The translations under genes were made by a program, and so were the position numbers. The notes beneath the pieces are model-generated. The model searched no databases. It worked only from the letters and a program-made list of their open reading frames with translations, and was not told where the DNA came from. DNA of 64,000 bases from Myxocyprinus asiaticus (Eukaryota; Chordata; Actinopteri; Cypriniformes; Catostomidae), in contig NC_059372.1 in the NCBI RefSeq assembly GCF_019703515.2, forward strand, positions 23,112,931 to 23,176,930, written 5' to 3'. Of this stretch, positions 1-9,520 are shown piece after piece (position 1 is the stretch's first letter; every line of letters starts with the position of its first letter).

Positions 1-612
1 CAACATTTTTATAATACATCTGCACAACAAATGCTAACACGGCATATTATTGTTTATTCTCCACAACTGGGCTGCTAGGAGACTTCTTTGTTGACAGTTT
101 AACACCTGCAAACCTAACAGTAGCATTTTGTAATTTGCTTCTTTATCATATTATATATCATTTTCGAGCTTTGGCATAGTTCTTGGGCAATGGAACACCT
201 ATATGGTCAGAATTTGGAAATACTGAGTAGGTATATCCCTGACATCTGACTTTGAATGGAACGCAGCAGTAGCACTAGTGTTTTCATTATCTATTAGGCC
301 ACTAGGGGCACTACAGTACAGAAGACATATTTTACTCTTATATGGAGGTGCACTGAACAGCAACCAGCATCCAGTCTTACAGAGGTCACCTCAGAAGTAA
401 TCACTCTAAGTATTCTTGCTGGCAACAAGGAAGGAGTTTAAAACAGGCTTTAGCTTCAGTCACTGGACAGAAGAGAGAATACCAATCAAGGAGAACTCAT
501 GCCAGCCTTTTCACTAGAGGTCAGAGATAGTTACTTTGTATATCAAAGATCAGCAATAAGGATTTTTTTCTGCTGGCCCAACATTTGCACTGACAAATCA
601 CAAAAAAAAAAA

Positions 613-614
<2 letters not shown>
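1..614. other. Unassigned AT-rich non-coding sequence
   Basis: No open frame with protein character and no repeat I can name. It ends in an A-tract leading into the (TA)n microsatellite. Confidence 0.4.

Positions 615-679
<65 letters not shown>
615..679. repeat. (TA)n microsatellite
   Basis: About 32 uninterrupted TA dinucleotides between an A-run and a T-run. The short open frame across it (Y/I alternation) is an artefact of the repeat. The tract is a perfect hairpin former and likely length-polymorphic. Confidence 0.97.
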
Positions 680-680
<1 letters not shown>

Positions 681-1734
681 TTTTTTTTAAATTATATATA
701 AAAAAATTATTTATTTATTTATTTTAATTTGCAAGACATAAAAACACATGTACAAAATCAACAGAATGCATTATTTAGTGATAACACTACACTGGCCTAA
801 TGGGACTGTTCAGTCAAATGGCCTGAAACTTTTTTGTTAAGCTCTGTATGTAATTTTTTCCTCCCTTAGAATATTCCTTCACTTTTATCCAAGAGATACA
901 AGAGTAATAAGTAATGCAGTTTCAGCATTGCATTAACCTAATGAAAGCAGTGACTCATGGCATAGTTCCCAGGATGCACTGCTCTGTGAGTGTCTCACCT
1001 TTGAGGTCAGAACTGCTGCTTAGAAGTTCAAAAGTAATGGATAACAGAGCTGGGAAGCTAAATCTGTAGTCTTTTTTGGGACCTACACAGCATACAAACT
1101 CTTTCACTTCTTCTCTTTGTATCTGACTTTCTCTATCTCTGTATTCATTATCAAAACAACTCTGGTTTGAGTGCAAACTCTGAGTTGTCTGATAGCAGTG
1201 ACAGGTTTACAGGGCCATAATACAACAAGCCTTTTAGATTGCAGCAAATAGCGTAGAAGCATTGAAGTGTCATTTCGCTTACCTTAGAAAAAGATCAGCA
1301 AGTAAATCATAGGCTCACTGAGAGGCTAAATGCAGTATAAATTACAGCATTAGAGAGTAATACTAGAGAACCCAAGAAGTGTTGTGATCAGTATGAGAAA
1401 TGGCATGCTTAGTGACTGGACTAAAAGACTGAGTAATGACCGCAGAGGAACTATCGCTCTGCAGTCTCACAGCACCATAAGTCAAGCCCCTGAAAACTTT
1501 TATTAACTAACAGCTGTGCTAAGAGAACATGCACCTTGGCCAGATCTTCTAGGTTTTTGAGAAGGTAACACAGAACTGAAGCTTGGGAACAATGGTACAA
1601 CAATGCTTGATGGATTATAATGAGTACCTCCTTGCTGAAATGTAAATACGACTACCAAAACATCCCTAACAAAACCCAAGGCAATACTACAGTGATGGTA
1701 TCAGATGGTAAAATAATATCATGGTATTTTGATA
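680..1734. other. Unassigned non-coding sequence left of the Tc1 element
   Basis: Begins with T-rich and TTTA-repeat sequence, then unique-looking AT-rich DNA. The last 60 bases contain repeated ATGGTA words that resume after the Tc1 insertion (3350-3362, 4000-4060), so the transposon may have landed in an older CATGG-rich repeat. No gene seen. Confidence 0.4.
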
Positions 1735-1736
1735 TA

Positions 1737-1937
1737 CAGGTGCATCTCAATAAATTAGAATGTCGTGGAAAAGTTCATTTATTTCAGTAATTCAACTCAA
1801 ATTGTGAAACTCGTGTATTAAATAAATTCAGTGCACACAGACTGAAGTAGTTTAAGTCTTTGGTTCTTTTAACTGTGATGATTTTGGCTTACATTTAACA
1901 AAAACCCACCAATTCACTCTCTCAAAAAATTAGAATA
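1737..1937 (+). repeat. Left terminal inverted repeat of Tc1 element
   Basis: 201 bp, reverse-complement match to 3119-3319 with only scattered mismatches. Long Tc1 repeats usually carry transposase-binding sites at the outer and inner ends; the outer 20 bases are identical in both arms. Confidence 0.93.
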
Positions 1938-2018
1938 CATCATAAGACCAATAAAAAAAAAACATTTTTAGTGAATTGTTGGCCTTCTGGAAAGTATGTT
2001 CATTTACTGTATATGTAC

Positions 2019-3056
2019 TCAATACTTGGTAGGGGCTCCTTTTGCTTTAATTACTGCCTCAATTCGGCGTGGCATGGAGGTGATCAGTTTGTGGCACTGC
2101 TGAGGTGGTATGGAAGCCCAGGTTTCTTTGACAGTGGCCTTCAGCTCATCTGCATTTTTTGGTCTCTTGTTTCTCATTTTCCTCTTGACAATACCCTATA
2201 GATTCTTTATGGGGTTCAGGTCTGGTGAGTTTGCTGGCCAGTCAAGCACACCAACACCATGGTCATTTAACCAACTTTTGGTGCTTTTGGCAGTGTGGGC
2301 AGGTGCCAAATCCTGCTGGAAAATGAAATCAGCATCTTTAAAAAGCTGGTCAGCAGAAGGAAGCATGAAGTGCTCCAAAATATCTTGGTAAACGGGTGCA
2401 GTGACTTTGGTTTTCAAAAAACACAATGGACCAACACCAGCAGATGACATTGCACCCCAAATCATCACAGACTGTGGAAACTTAACACTGGACTTCAAGC
2501 AACTTGGGCTATGAGCTTCTCCACCCTTCCTCCAGACTCTAGGACCTTGGTTTCCAAATGAAATACAAAACTTACTCTCATCTGAAAAGAGGACTTTGGA
2601 ACACTGGGCAACAGTCCAGTTCTTCTTCTCCTTAGCCCAGGTAAGATGCCTCTGACGTTGTCTGTGGTTCAGGAGTGGCTTAACAAGAGGAATACGACAA
2701 CTGTAGCCAAATTCCTTGACATGTCTGTGTGTGGTGGCTCTTGATGCCTTGACCCCAGCATCAGTCCATTCCTTGTGAAGTTCACCCAAATTCTTGAATC
2801 GATTTTGCTTGACAATCATAAGGCTGCGGTTCTCTCGGTTGGTTGTGCATCTTTTTCTTCCACACTTTTTCCTTCCACTCAACTTTCTGTTAACATGCTT
2901 GGATACAGCACTCTGTGAACAGCCAGCTTCTTTGGCAATGAATGTTTGTGGCTTACCCTCCTTGTGAAGGGTGTCAATGATTGTCTTCTGGACAACTGTC
3001 AGATCAGCAGTCTTCCCCATGATGGTGTAGCCTAGTGAACCAAACTGAGAGACCAT
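2019..3056 (-). pseudogene. Tc1-type transposase, inactivated
   Basis: Cut-and-paste transposase of the Tc1 family (nuclear, binds the element's inverted repeats). The open part is 286 codons (3056 down to 2196). The likely native start is the internal Met at residue 13 (MGKTADLT, codon at 3020-3018), with the natural stop at 2021-2019. An N-terminal helix-turn-helix region (GKPQTFIAKEAGCSQSAVSK) and a basic linker (GRKKCGRKR) precede the catalytic domain. The first two catalytic aspartates are present in LFSDESKF and FQQDLAPAH. The third position of the DD34E triad, 34 residues later, is Lys (SPDLNPIKNL instead of NPIENL). Two codons on, the expected Trp is a TAG stop, after which the same frame stays open for about 58 codons of conserved C-terminus. 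Loss of the catalytic Glu alone should abolish activity. Confidence in family is very high. Confidence 0.95.
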
Positions 3057-3118
3057 TTTGAAGGCTCAGGAAACCTTTGCAGGTGTTTTGAGTTGATTAG
3101 CTGATTGGCATGTCACCA

Positions 3119-3319
3119 TATTCTAATTTTTTGAGATAGTGAATTGGTGGGTTTTTGTTAAATGTGAGCCAAAATCATCACAATTAAAAGAACCAAAGAC
3201 TTAAACTACTTCAGTCTGTGTGCATTGAATTTATTTAATACACGAGTTTCACAATTTGAGTTGAATTACTGAAATAAATGAACTTTTCCACGACATTCTA
3301 ATTTATTGAGATGCACCTG
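3119..3319 (-). repeat. Right terminal inverted repeat of Tc1 element
   Basis: Partner of 1737-1937. It lies upstream of the transposase start and would contain its promoter. Confidence 0.93.
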
Positions 3320-3367
3320 TATAGCATGTTACTGAATGTTATCATATTCATATACCATGGTATTTAA

Positions 3368-3971
3368 AGGAATATTCTGGGTTCAATACAAGTTAAGTTC
3401 AATTGACAGCATTTATGGCATAATGTTGATTACCACAAAAAATAATTTCCTCCTTTTCTTTAAAAAAAAAACAAAAAACAAAAAAAAAAAACAAAGTGAG
3501 GCACTTACAATGGAAGCTAATGGGGCCAATTTTTGGAGGGCTTAAAAGGAAGAAATGTGAAGCTTATAATTTTACAAAAGCACTTACATTCATTCTTCTG
3601 TTAAAACTCATGTATTATTTCATGAACAGTTGTTTAAGGGTTGTAGGGTTTGTTGACATTACTTCGTCATGGCAACAAAGTTGTACAATTGGCTATAAAT
3701 TTACACAGGATAGTTAAGCAATTTTATCACAATAAAATCATGTTAACACACATATTATTTATGTCTTGTGGCTATACTTTTGAAACAGTAAGTATTTTAA
3801 TATTTATGAATTGTCCCCATTCACTTCCATTGTAAGTGCCACACAGTAACCCAGATTTTTGCTTTTTTAAAGAAAAAGAGGGACGAGTCAAAATAATTTT
3901 TTGTGGTAATCAATATTATGCCACAAATGCTGTCGACTGAGCTTAACTTGTATTACACCCGGAATATCCCT
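3368..3971. mobile_element. TTAA-flanked miniature inverted-repeat element (family A, copy 1)
   Basis: Flanked by TTAA at 3364-3367 and 3972-3975. Ends read AGGAATATTCTGGGTTCAAT and, inverted, AGGGATATTCCGGGTGTAAT. Long arms carry shared words (GTTAAGTTCAATTGACAGCA, GGCATAATGTTGATTACC) in both orientations, and 'cacttacaatggaa' near 3505 is mirrored near 3822. There is no coding capacity. TTAA targets fit piggyBac or Kolobok-type transposases. A second copy is at 11821-12859. Confidence 0.88.
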
Positions 3972-3975
3972 TTAA

Positions 3976-4130
3976 ATGATACTCCAAGGTACTTCAAATA
4001 ATATCATGGTACTACCATGTAAAATCCAAAAAACATGCTACTACCATGGCAACATGTCCAAAACATATGGCATTTTTTGGAAATGTAAGTGCAGCGTAGT
4101 TCTAGTGGGAAGAATAGCAGCTGTACATCA
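3976..4130. repeat. CATGG-rich dispersed sequence
   Basis: Several 'tcatggtactaccatg' and 'ctaccatggcaacatg' words. Similar clusters occur at 33035-33120 and 42835-42960. Probably a decayed short repeat family; boundaries not resolved. Confidence 0.4.
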
Positions 4131-4670
4131 TCGCACCATTAGCAAGGTAACACTTAGCCAATCACATGTCAGCCATCACTTTATAAGTCTGCTCACAATC
4201 TATCACATTGCTCTTTCAGTGTGCTGACACGGCAACCTCCACCACCCCACTTCTACTAGTTGAGTCCCGTCCTGCACGGGGTAGGCTCCTCGCCCCGCCT
4301 CCTATCTCTGGCAGGATATGACGGTTCAGAGTACAACTTCTTCGGACCACCAGACGGGACTTATGCCAAAGGGAGTAATTACATTTCTGTTTTATATTCA
4401 TCAAATAAATGTCATTTTAAATTTCACTCAAGATTGCGAGTCTTCCAGATAGAACTTTTTGTTAGTGATTGCTCTCTAATTGAGTGTTGTTACATGGCTG
4501 GTAAGTCAAAATACTTGAAAATAGTAGGAACTGAGGAAAATGTTACAGTTCATACTAGTTTACCTAAGTGCTTTAAGCAGGGCTGTAGTTTTAGTTTCAC
4601 ATGTTGCCTGAGCTGAGTGTACTTCTCCTTTTAAATGATTAAGTAAGTGCTACTAATTATGCAGGGAACA
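4131..4670 (+). other. GC-rich module with TATA-like and AATAAA signals next to the DIRS element
   Basis: Contains a TATAAG word near 4180, a GC-rich stretch (4255-4340: short C/G runs such as 'gtcctgcacggggtaggctcc') and AATAAA near 4404. The order promoter-like, GC-rich, polyadenylation-like resembles a solo LTR or an old retroposed transcript end, but I find no clear TG...CA ends or target duplication. The open frame across it has no recognisable domain. Confidence 0.3.
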
Positions 4671-4945
4671 GCACGGGCGAATGAAACAAAACGTCCTGGT
4701 TACTTGCATAACCTCCATTCCCTGATGAAGGACAGGGCTCTAGTTAGCACGTGTACTGGGCCGGCAGCGAGTCTCTCCGAACACTCGACTGCCACAGGGC
4801 TTGGAGGAAGTCAACCAGGGAACACAGTTTGTGAACACTACTGGGAGTTAACGGCGCACGTCTTCAGCTCAGGGGAGGTGAAAGGCACTATGTGCAAGCG
4901 ATACACCCGGCCGGCTGTCCCGGACTTACCTGCTTGTGCGTGCCA

Positions 4946-5785
4946 CTACACGGGATGAAACCGGTTCCACCCGGAGGTTGTAGAACCTTGCAAAGGTGTG
5001 GGTGTTGCCCAGCCTGCTGCTCTGCAAATGTCTGTTAGAGAGATGCCCCTGGCCAAGGCCCAGGAGGTCGCTACACCCCTGGTAGAATGGGCTCGTAGCC
5101 CTACCAGGGGCGGCACGTCCTGGGCATGATATGCCATAATTATGGCGTCAATGAGCCAGTGGGCGATCCTCTGCTTGGAGACAGCGCTTCCTTTCCGCTG
5201 TATACCAAAGCAAACAAAGAGCTTCTTAAAGATTCTAAAGCTCTGCGTGCGATCCAAATTGATGTGTAAAGTGCGCACCGGACACAGCAACGTCAGGGCT
5301 GGGTCTGCCTCCTCTTGGGGCAGCACTTGCAGGTTCACCACCTGGTCCCTAAAAGTGGTCGTGGGAACCTTGGGCACATAGCCCCATTGGGGTCTCAGGA
5401 TCACATGAGAGTAGCCCGGACCAAACTTCAGGCACATTTTGCTGACAGAGAACGCTTGAAGGTCTCCTACCCTCTTGATGGAAGTGAGTGCAGTCAGGAG
5501 GGCAGTCTTCAAGGAGAGTGCCTTAAGCTCAGCTGACTGCAGAGGCTCAAAGGGGGCTCTCTGTAGACCCTGAAGAACTACAGAGAGGTCCCGTGAGGGA
5601 ACGAGGCGCGGTCTGGATGGGTTCAGCCTCCTGGCGCCTCTCAGGAACCTGATGATCAGGTCCTGCTTCCCTAAGGACTTACCGTCCACTGTGTCGTGGT
5701 GTGTCACTATAGTGGTTACATACACCTTCAAGTGATCGTGTCTACCACCGCAGTTGGTAGACCGCTTAAGTCTTCTGCATCCCAT
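4946..5785 (-). pseudogene. DIRS tyrosine recombinase (integrase), truncated and frameshifted
   Basis: 279 codons matching the tyrosine recombinase of fish DIRS elements, the enzyme that inserts the circular DNA copy. The first catalytic Arg is R105 in TSIKRVGDLQAF, and the H-x-x-R motif is H233/R236 in RAHSTRGVATSWAL. The segment after AAGWATPT (residue about 262) leaves the family sequence. One base appears missing in the minus-strand run 'aacacccacacc', so the expected catalytic Tyr (in a motif like FARFYNL) lies in another frame and is lost. The N-terminus joins the RNase H frame with an overlap and frame change, and part of the core-binding domain seems deleted. Inactive. Confidence 0.9.
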
Positions 5786-6752
5786 CTAGGGGCCAGACAT
5801 GGAGATTCAAGAGGTCTGGTCGCAGGTTCCAGATGGTGCCCCGGGGGAATTCACCAGGGGGGGGGGCTGTTGCGAGGAGCGTGAGGACCGAGAACCACGT
5901 CTGGGTGGGCCAGTAGGGTGCTACCAGGACATCCTGCTCCTCATCCTCCCTGACCTTGCATAGGATCTGTGCAAGTTGGCTCACTGGGGGAAACGCATAT
6001 TTGCGTAGTCCAGGGGGCCAGCTGTGTGCCAGCGCATCTATACCGAGAGGTGCCTCGGTCAGGGCATACCAGAGCGGGCTGTGGGAGGATTCCTGGGAGG
6101 CGAACAGGTCTACCTGTGCCTGTCCGAATCGACTCCAGATCAGCTGGACCACCTGAGGGTGGAGTCTCCACTCTCCCCCGAGGGTAACCTGCCATGACAG
6201 CGCGTCCGCTGCAGTGTTGAGGTCGCCCGGGATGTGAGTGGCTCGCAGCAACTTGAGGTGCTGCTGACTCCAGAGGAGGAGACGGCGGGCGAGTTGTGAC
6301 ATACAACAGGAGCGCAGACCGCCTTGACGGCTGACATATGCTACCGTTGCCGTGTTGTCTGTCCGAACTAACACATGATTGCTCTGGATCAATGGCCGGA
6401 ACCTCCGCAGGGCGAGCAGAATTGCCAGCAACTCGAGGCAGTTGATGTGCCAACGCAGCCGCGGGCCTGTCCATAAGCCGGCGGCTGCGTGCCCGTTGCA
6501 AATAGCGCCCCATCCTGTTTTGGAGGCGTCTGTCATGACCATGACGCGCCTGGAGACCTGCTCTAGGGGAACGCCTGCCCGTAGAAATGTGAGGTCAGTC
6601 CAAGGGCTGAAGAGACGGTGAAAAATTGGCGTGATGGCCACACGATGTGTCCCGCGGCGCCATGCCCATCTCGGGACTCGAGTCTGAAGCCAGTGCTGAA
6701 GCGGTCTCATTTGCATCAACCAGAGCTGAGTGGCCACCGCTGAGGATGCCAT
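5766..6752 (-). pseudogene. DIRS RNase H domain segment
   Basis: 328 codons. The ribonuclease H active site looks complete: D75 (VMTDASKTGWG), E107 (INCLELLAI), D132 (LVRTDNTATVAYV) and D183 (NTAADALS). This domain removes RNA from the RNA:DNA hybrid during reverse transcription. Residues 190-328 match the RNase H to recombinase linker of fish DIRS elements (FGQAQVDLFAS, YWPTQTWF). The frame ends at LHVWPLDG, where fish elements normally continue into the recombinase. It is the best preserved part of the element, but is cut off from RT upstream by frameshifts. Confidence 0.9.
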
Positions 6753-6946
6753 ATGTCCCAGGAGCCTCTGAAAAAATGTCAGTGGAACCGCTGTTTACTG
6801 TTTTAACGCCTTCAATCAGGTCAGCACCGACTGTGCGCGCTCATTCGTGAGGCGTGCCGTCAACGAGACTGAGTCCAACTCCAAACCGAGAAAAGAGATG
6901 CTCTGAACTGGGAGGAGCTTGCTCTTTTCCCTGTTGACCCAAAGAC

Positions 6947-7774
6947 CTAGTCGGCTGAGGTGCGAGAGCACAGGTCCCTGTGTGCACACAACACATCACG
7001 AGAGTGAGCTAGGATTAGCCAACCGTCAGGATAGTTGAGGATGCGAATGCCCACTTCCCTTAGCGACCTTCGTGAAGACGCGAGGGAACAAGGACATACC
7101 GAAAGGGAGGACTTTGTACTGATATGCCCGACCCTCGAATGCAAACCGCAGGAAGGGTCTGTGTCGAGGTAGAATCGAGACGTGGAAGTACGCGTCCTTC
7201 AGGTCTACCACCGCGAACCAATCTTGATGCCGGACGCTCGCTAGAGTGCGTCTTTGCGTCAGCATCTAGGATGGGAGTCTGTGTAAAGCCCGGTTCAGTA
7301 CTCGCAGGTCCAAGATTGGCCGCAACCCACCGCCTTTTTGGGTACAATGAAGTAGGGGCTGTAAAACCCCTTCTTCATCTCAGTCGGAGGGACAATCTCG
7401 TCAGACATACCGGTGGGTGGGGCCTCGCGGCGGGGCGGAGCCTGAGGTGCCACACCGTGTCGTGGCCGTGCTGAGTTCAGGGACATCGAAGTACTTACCT
7501 GGCTCCTTGTGACCACCCCCGGAACAGCCTGGGATGGGGGAGGAAGAGGCCTGTCCTCGTGACCCATGGAGACTGTCACATCGGGGCCGGATTTGTGCCA
7601 CAGCTGGGTGCTCAGGGGCGGGGAGACCGCCGCTGGAGCACCAAACCTGCCAAAATGGAGTGGTGGACGGTGGTCATGATGACGGCCATGCACACCGGGT
7701 ATGTGACCCAGGGAACAAGGAAACAGCTCTTGCTGAACTCTTGGGTACTGCAGCCACTTGGGTATGCAGCGCAA
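6947..7774 (-). pseudogene. DIRS reverse transcriptase, fragmented
   Basis: RT segments spread over at least three frames. Frame one (7774-7295) ends in KKGFYSPYFIVPKK, the conserved entry to the RT fingers. Frame two (7265-7026) carries motif A in WFAVVDLKDAYFHVSI and motif B in KVLPFGMSLFPRVF. Frame three (7144-6947) carries motif C, but as ILNYPDGWLI rather than the usual Y-x-D-D, so the second catalytic Asp is Gly. A small deletion between motifs B and C, near 7075, changes the frame. The enzyme would have synthesised cDNA from element RNA; this copy cannot. Confidence 0.88.
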
Positions 7775-7884
7775 TTAAATGCAAAGGTAACAAAAGATTC
7801 TCCTCCCGGCCCTCGACCGGGGGATGGAGTGGTCTGCTTACCAGCTCCAGAGCAGCGGGTTTCGTCGTCCCTGGGTCACCCGTC

Positions 7885-8538
7885 TCAGGGGTACTTCGAA
7901 GCCTTTCGCAGGTTCTTGGCGGCCGCAAGACGGGTGGCGTCTGCTTCCTGCGGTGGGCTCCACGCCGGGGCTGGGCCACAGGGGCAGGCTGCAGTGGAGC
8001 CGGTGCAGTCACCGCAGGGGGATGCCCTTGGTGACAAGCAGACGGGGTGGGGGATCTTGAGCCGCAGGATGTGCCGGATAACCTCCGTCTGCTGCTTCAC
8101 TGCTGAGAACTGCTGGGCAAAGTCCTCAGTGTCTCTGGACTGGCCAACTTGGGAAATGTGGGCAGCAAGGAACCATGCCTTGTCGGCCTCTCCCATCTTG
8201 ACCAGGTTGACCAAAGGTGGCACCGTAGGCCTTGGCCGTCAGAGATGATGTAAACCTACAAGCTTTTATCCACCAGGGGGATTGCCGAATAGCCCTTGGC
8301 CGCCCCACCATCGAGGATATTGAGGGCAGGGAAGCTGAAAAGATCAGGACCAGGCAGTAAAAAGTGCTTCCCACGACCTTGTCAGCTCTTCATGCACTTC
8401 CGGGAAGAAAGGAACGGGGGTGGGACATGGCTTTGAGCGGCGCCGTGAGCCTAGGAACCAATCATCGAGCCGCGACGGTTCAGGGGAGAACAGAGGGTTC
8501 CACTCTAGCCCGACGCTCGCGGCTGCCCGGGAAAGCAT
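7885..8538 (-). pseudogene. DIRS gag-like protein, middle and C-terminal fragments
   Basis: Pieces in different frames match the gag-like ORF of fish DIRS elements: EPSRLDDWFLGSRRRSKPCP and PVPFFPEVHEELTRSW (8538-8344), CRFTSSLTAKAYG (about 8265) and LVNLVKMGEADKAWFLAAHI then DFAQQFSAVKQQTEVIRHIL (8223 to about 8070). The part between AKAYG and LVNLV appears missing, suggesting an internal deletion near 8215-8230. A structural RNA-packaging role is inferred from position and family. Confidence 0.78.
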
Positions 8539-8885
8539 GTCATCATCTCCGCGTCAGCCTGTGACTGGGCAACCGCACCCGAAGGGAGGAGCCCAGGTGA
8601 GGCTTCTGTGTCCGACTGGACGAGCCCGCACTCCGATGCTGCGCTCGAGAGCTCATCACCTTCGTGGGCTCCGAATAAAAGGTCGAACTCGCCGTGAGAC
8701 GAGCCGGCGGACTCATCCGGAAGCCCGATCGGGGCAGACGAGCATGCTGGGGAATGGGAGGTCCGTCGGGGGATACCTGGCAGAGGTGGTCCCATTGGGG
8801 TCCCCAAATCGCCCCCAGTGCTAGCCGCACTGGCCTCATACCCATGGGTAGAAGGACCGAGGTGGGGAGCCTCTGAGGTGGCTTG

Positions 8886-9071
8886 CTATCTTACGAAGGT
8901 AAGCCGTGACCGCACTGTTGCCATGGACATGTTCTCGCAATGAGTATATGACCCATCCACAGCCGCTGTCTCCGCGTGAGCAGTGCCCAGACAGGAAAGA
9001 CAGTGATCGTGACCGTCAGAAGGTGAGAGATAATGAGCACAACCAGGAATAACACACAAATGGAAAGGCAT
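8886..9071 (-). pseudogene. DIRS gag-like N-terminus with Cys/His cluster
   Basis: 61 codons with a regular Cys/His pattern: C11, then DGHDHCLSCLG (H21, C24, C27), H32 and C45 in YTHCENM. It matches the N-terminal zinc-binding-like segment of fish DIRS gag proteins. The frame then continues into the degenerate gag region to the left. Too short to stand alone as a gene. Confidence 0.72.
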
Positions 9072-9119
9072 CTTTAAAAAGACGCGTCTTTAAAAAGACT
9101 TTCCGTTTGTGCCGCTCTT

Positions 9120-9520
9120 TTAGAGATATATACTCTTTTAGAGAAATAATACTCTTTTATTTCTGCCGATGTGCCCAAGGGCATTCTCTGCAGTGCACCA
9201 ATGCAGAGGGGGGAGAAGCCGCTGAAATGCGCCGTCAGATCCATCAGAGGTGAATGAACAGTCGTGGGAATTCAGCTCAGTGGGCATGACTGTTCAGCTC
9301 CGAAGAGAAAATCTGAACGAGTGGTTGCATACCAGCACCTTTTATACCCATATGTCCGGGGGAGTGGTATGCAAATACCATTCGCCAATTTTCATTGGCC
9401 TTTTATCAAAGACCAGAGGTGTCTCGGGCTCCCAAGAGTGACCCCTAGTGTCACTACATCGACACAACGTTGAGTGAGTGACAGATAGGGAACCAGGGGT
9501 GGAAATGATTGTGTTGCCAA
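9120..9520 (-). promoter_or_regulatory. DIRS 5' terminal repeat and promoter region
   Basis: Read on the minus strand: GTTGTGTCGATGTAGTGACA, then 'gggagcccgagacacctctg', a TATAAAA box (about 9338-9345) and 'ttcagattttctcttcggag', matching the start of fish DIRS elements. Between 9113 and 9160 the word CTCTTTTAGAG or its shortened form recurs about every 20 bases. Drives transcription toward gag. Confidence 0.75.

Larger units (their letters stand above)
1737..3319 (-). mobile_element. Tc1/mariner-type DNA transposon, nearly complete
   Basis: A 1,583-bp element flanked by TA at 1735-1736 and 3320-3321, the target duplication expected for Tc1/mariner. Both ends begin CAGGTGCATCTCAATAAATT and form 201-bp inverted repeats (1737-1937 and 3119-3319) that differ at only a few positions by eye. 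A single transposase frame lies between them on the minus strand. Near-identical ends and an almost intact frame argue for a fairly recent insertion compared with other elements here. The transposase is nevertheless inactivated, so any further movement would need an enzyme supplied in trans. Confidence 0.96.
4670..9520 (-). mobile_element. DIRS-like tyrosine-recombinase retrotransposon, decayed
   Basis: A GC-rich block of about 4.8 kb in AT-rich surroundings, reading right to left. It starts with a terminal-repeat/promoter region (about 9520-9120), then gag-like fragments (9071-7885), reverse transcriptase (7774-6947), RNase H (6752-5766) and tyrosine recombinase (5785-4946). DIRS elements copy through RNA, form circles and insert by a tyrosine recombinase, leaving no target duplication; none is seen. 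Every coding segment is interrupted by frameshifts, stops or internal deletions. The exact left end is uncertain: sequence resembling fish DIRS 3' ends (minus strand 'ggaatggaggttatgcaagt', about 4700-4720) places it near 4670-4690. Confidence 0.9.

Noticed and set aside
499..690. 63-codon frame through the (TA)n tract
   Set aside because: Its second half is only alternating Tyr-Ile from the dinucleotide repeat.
4946..5785. Bacterial or phage integrase acquired by transfer
   Set aside because: Although of the phage-integrase fold, it is linked to RT, RNase H and gag in the DIRS order and matches fish DIRS sequence, so no transfer need be invoked.
7534..8248. Long plus-strand frames (166 and 229 codons) in the DIRS block
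   Set aside because: They are antisense to the gag/RT regions. The minus-strand reading gives family motifs; these give none, and GC-rich DNA has few stops.
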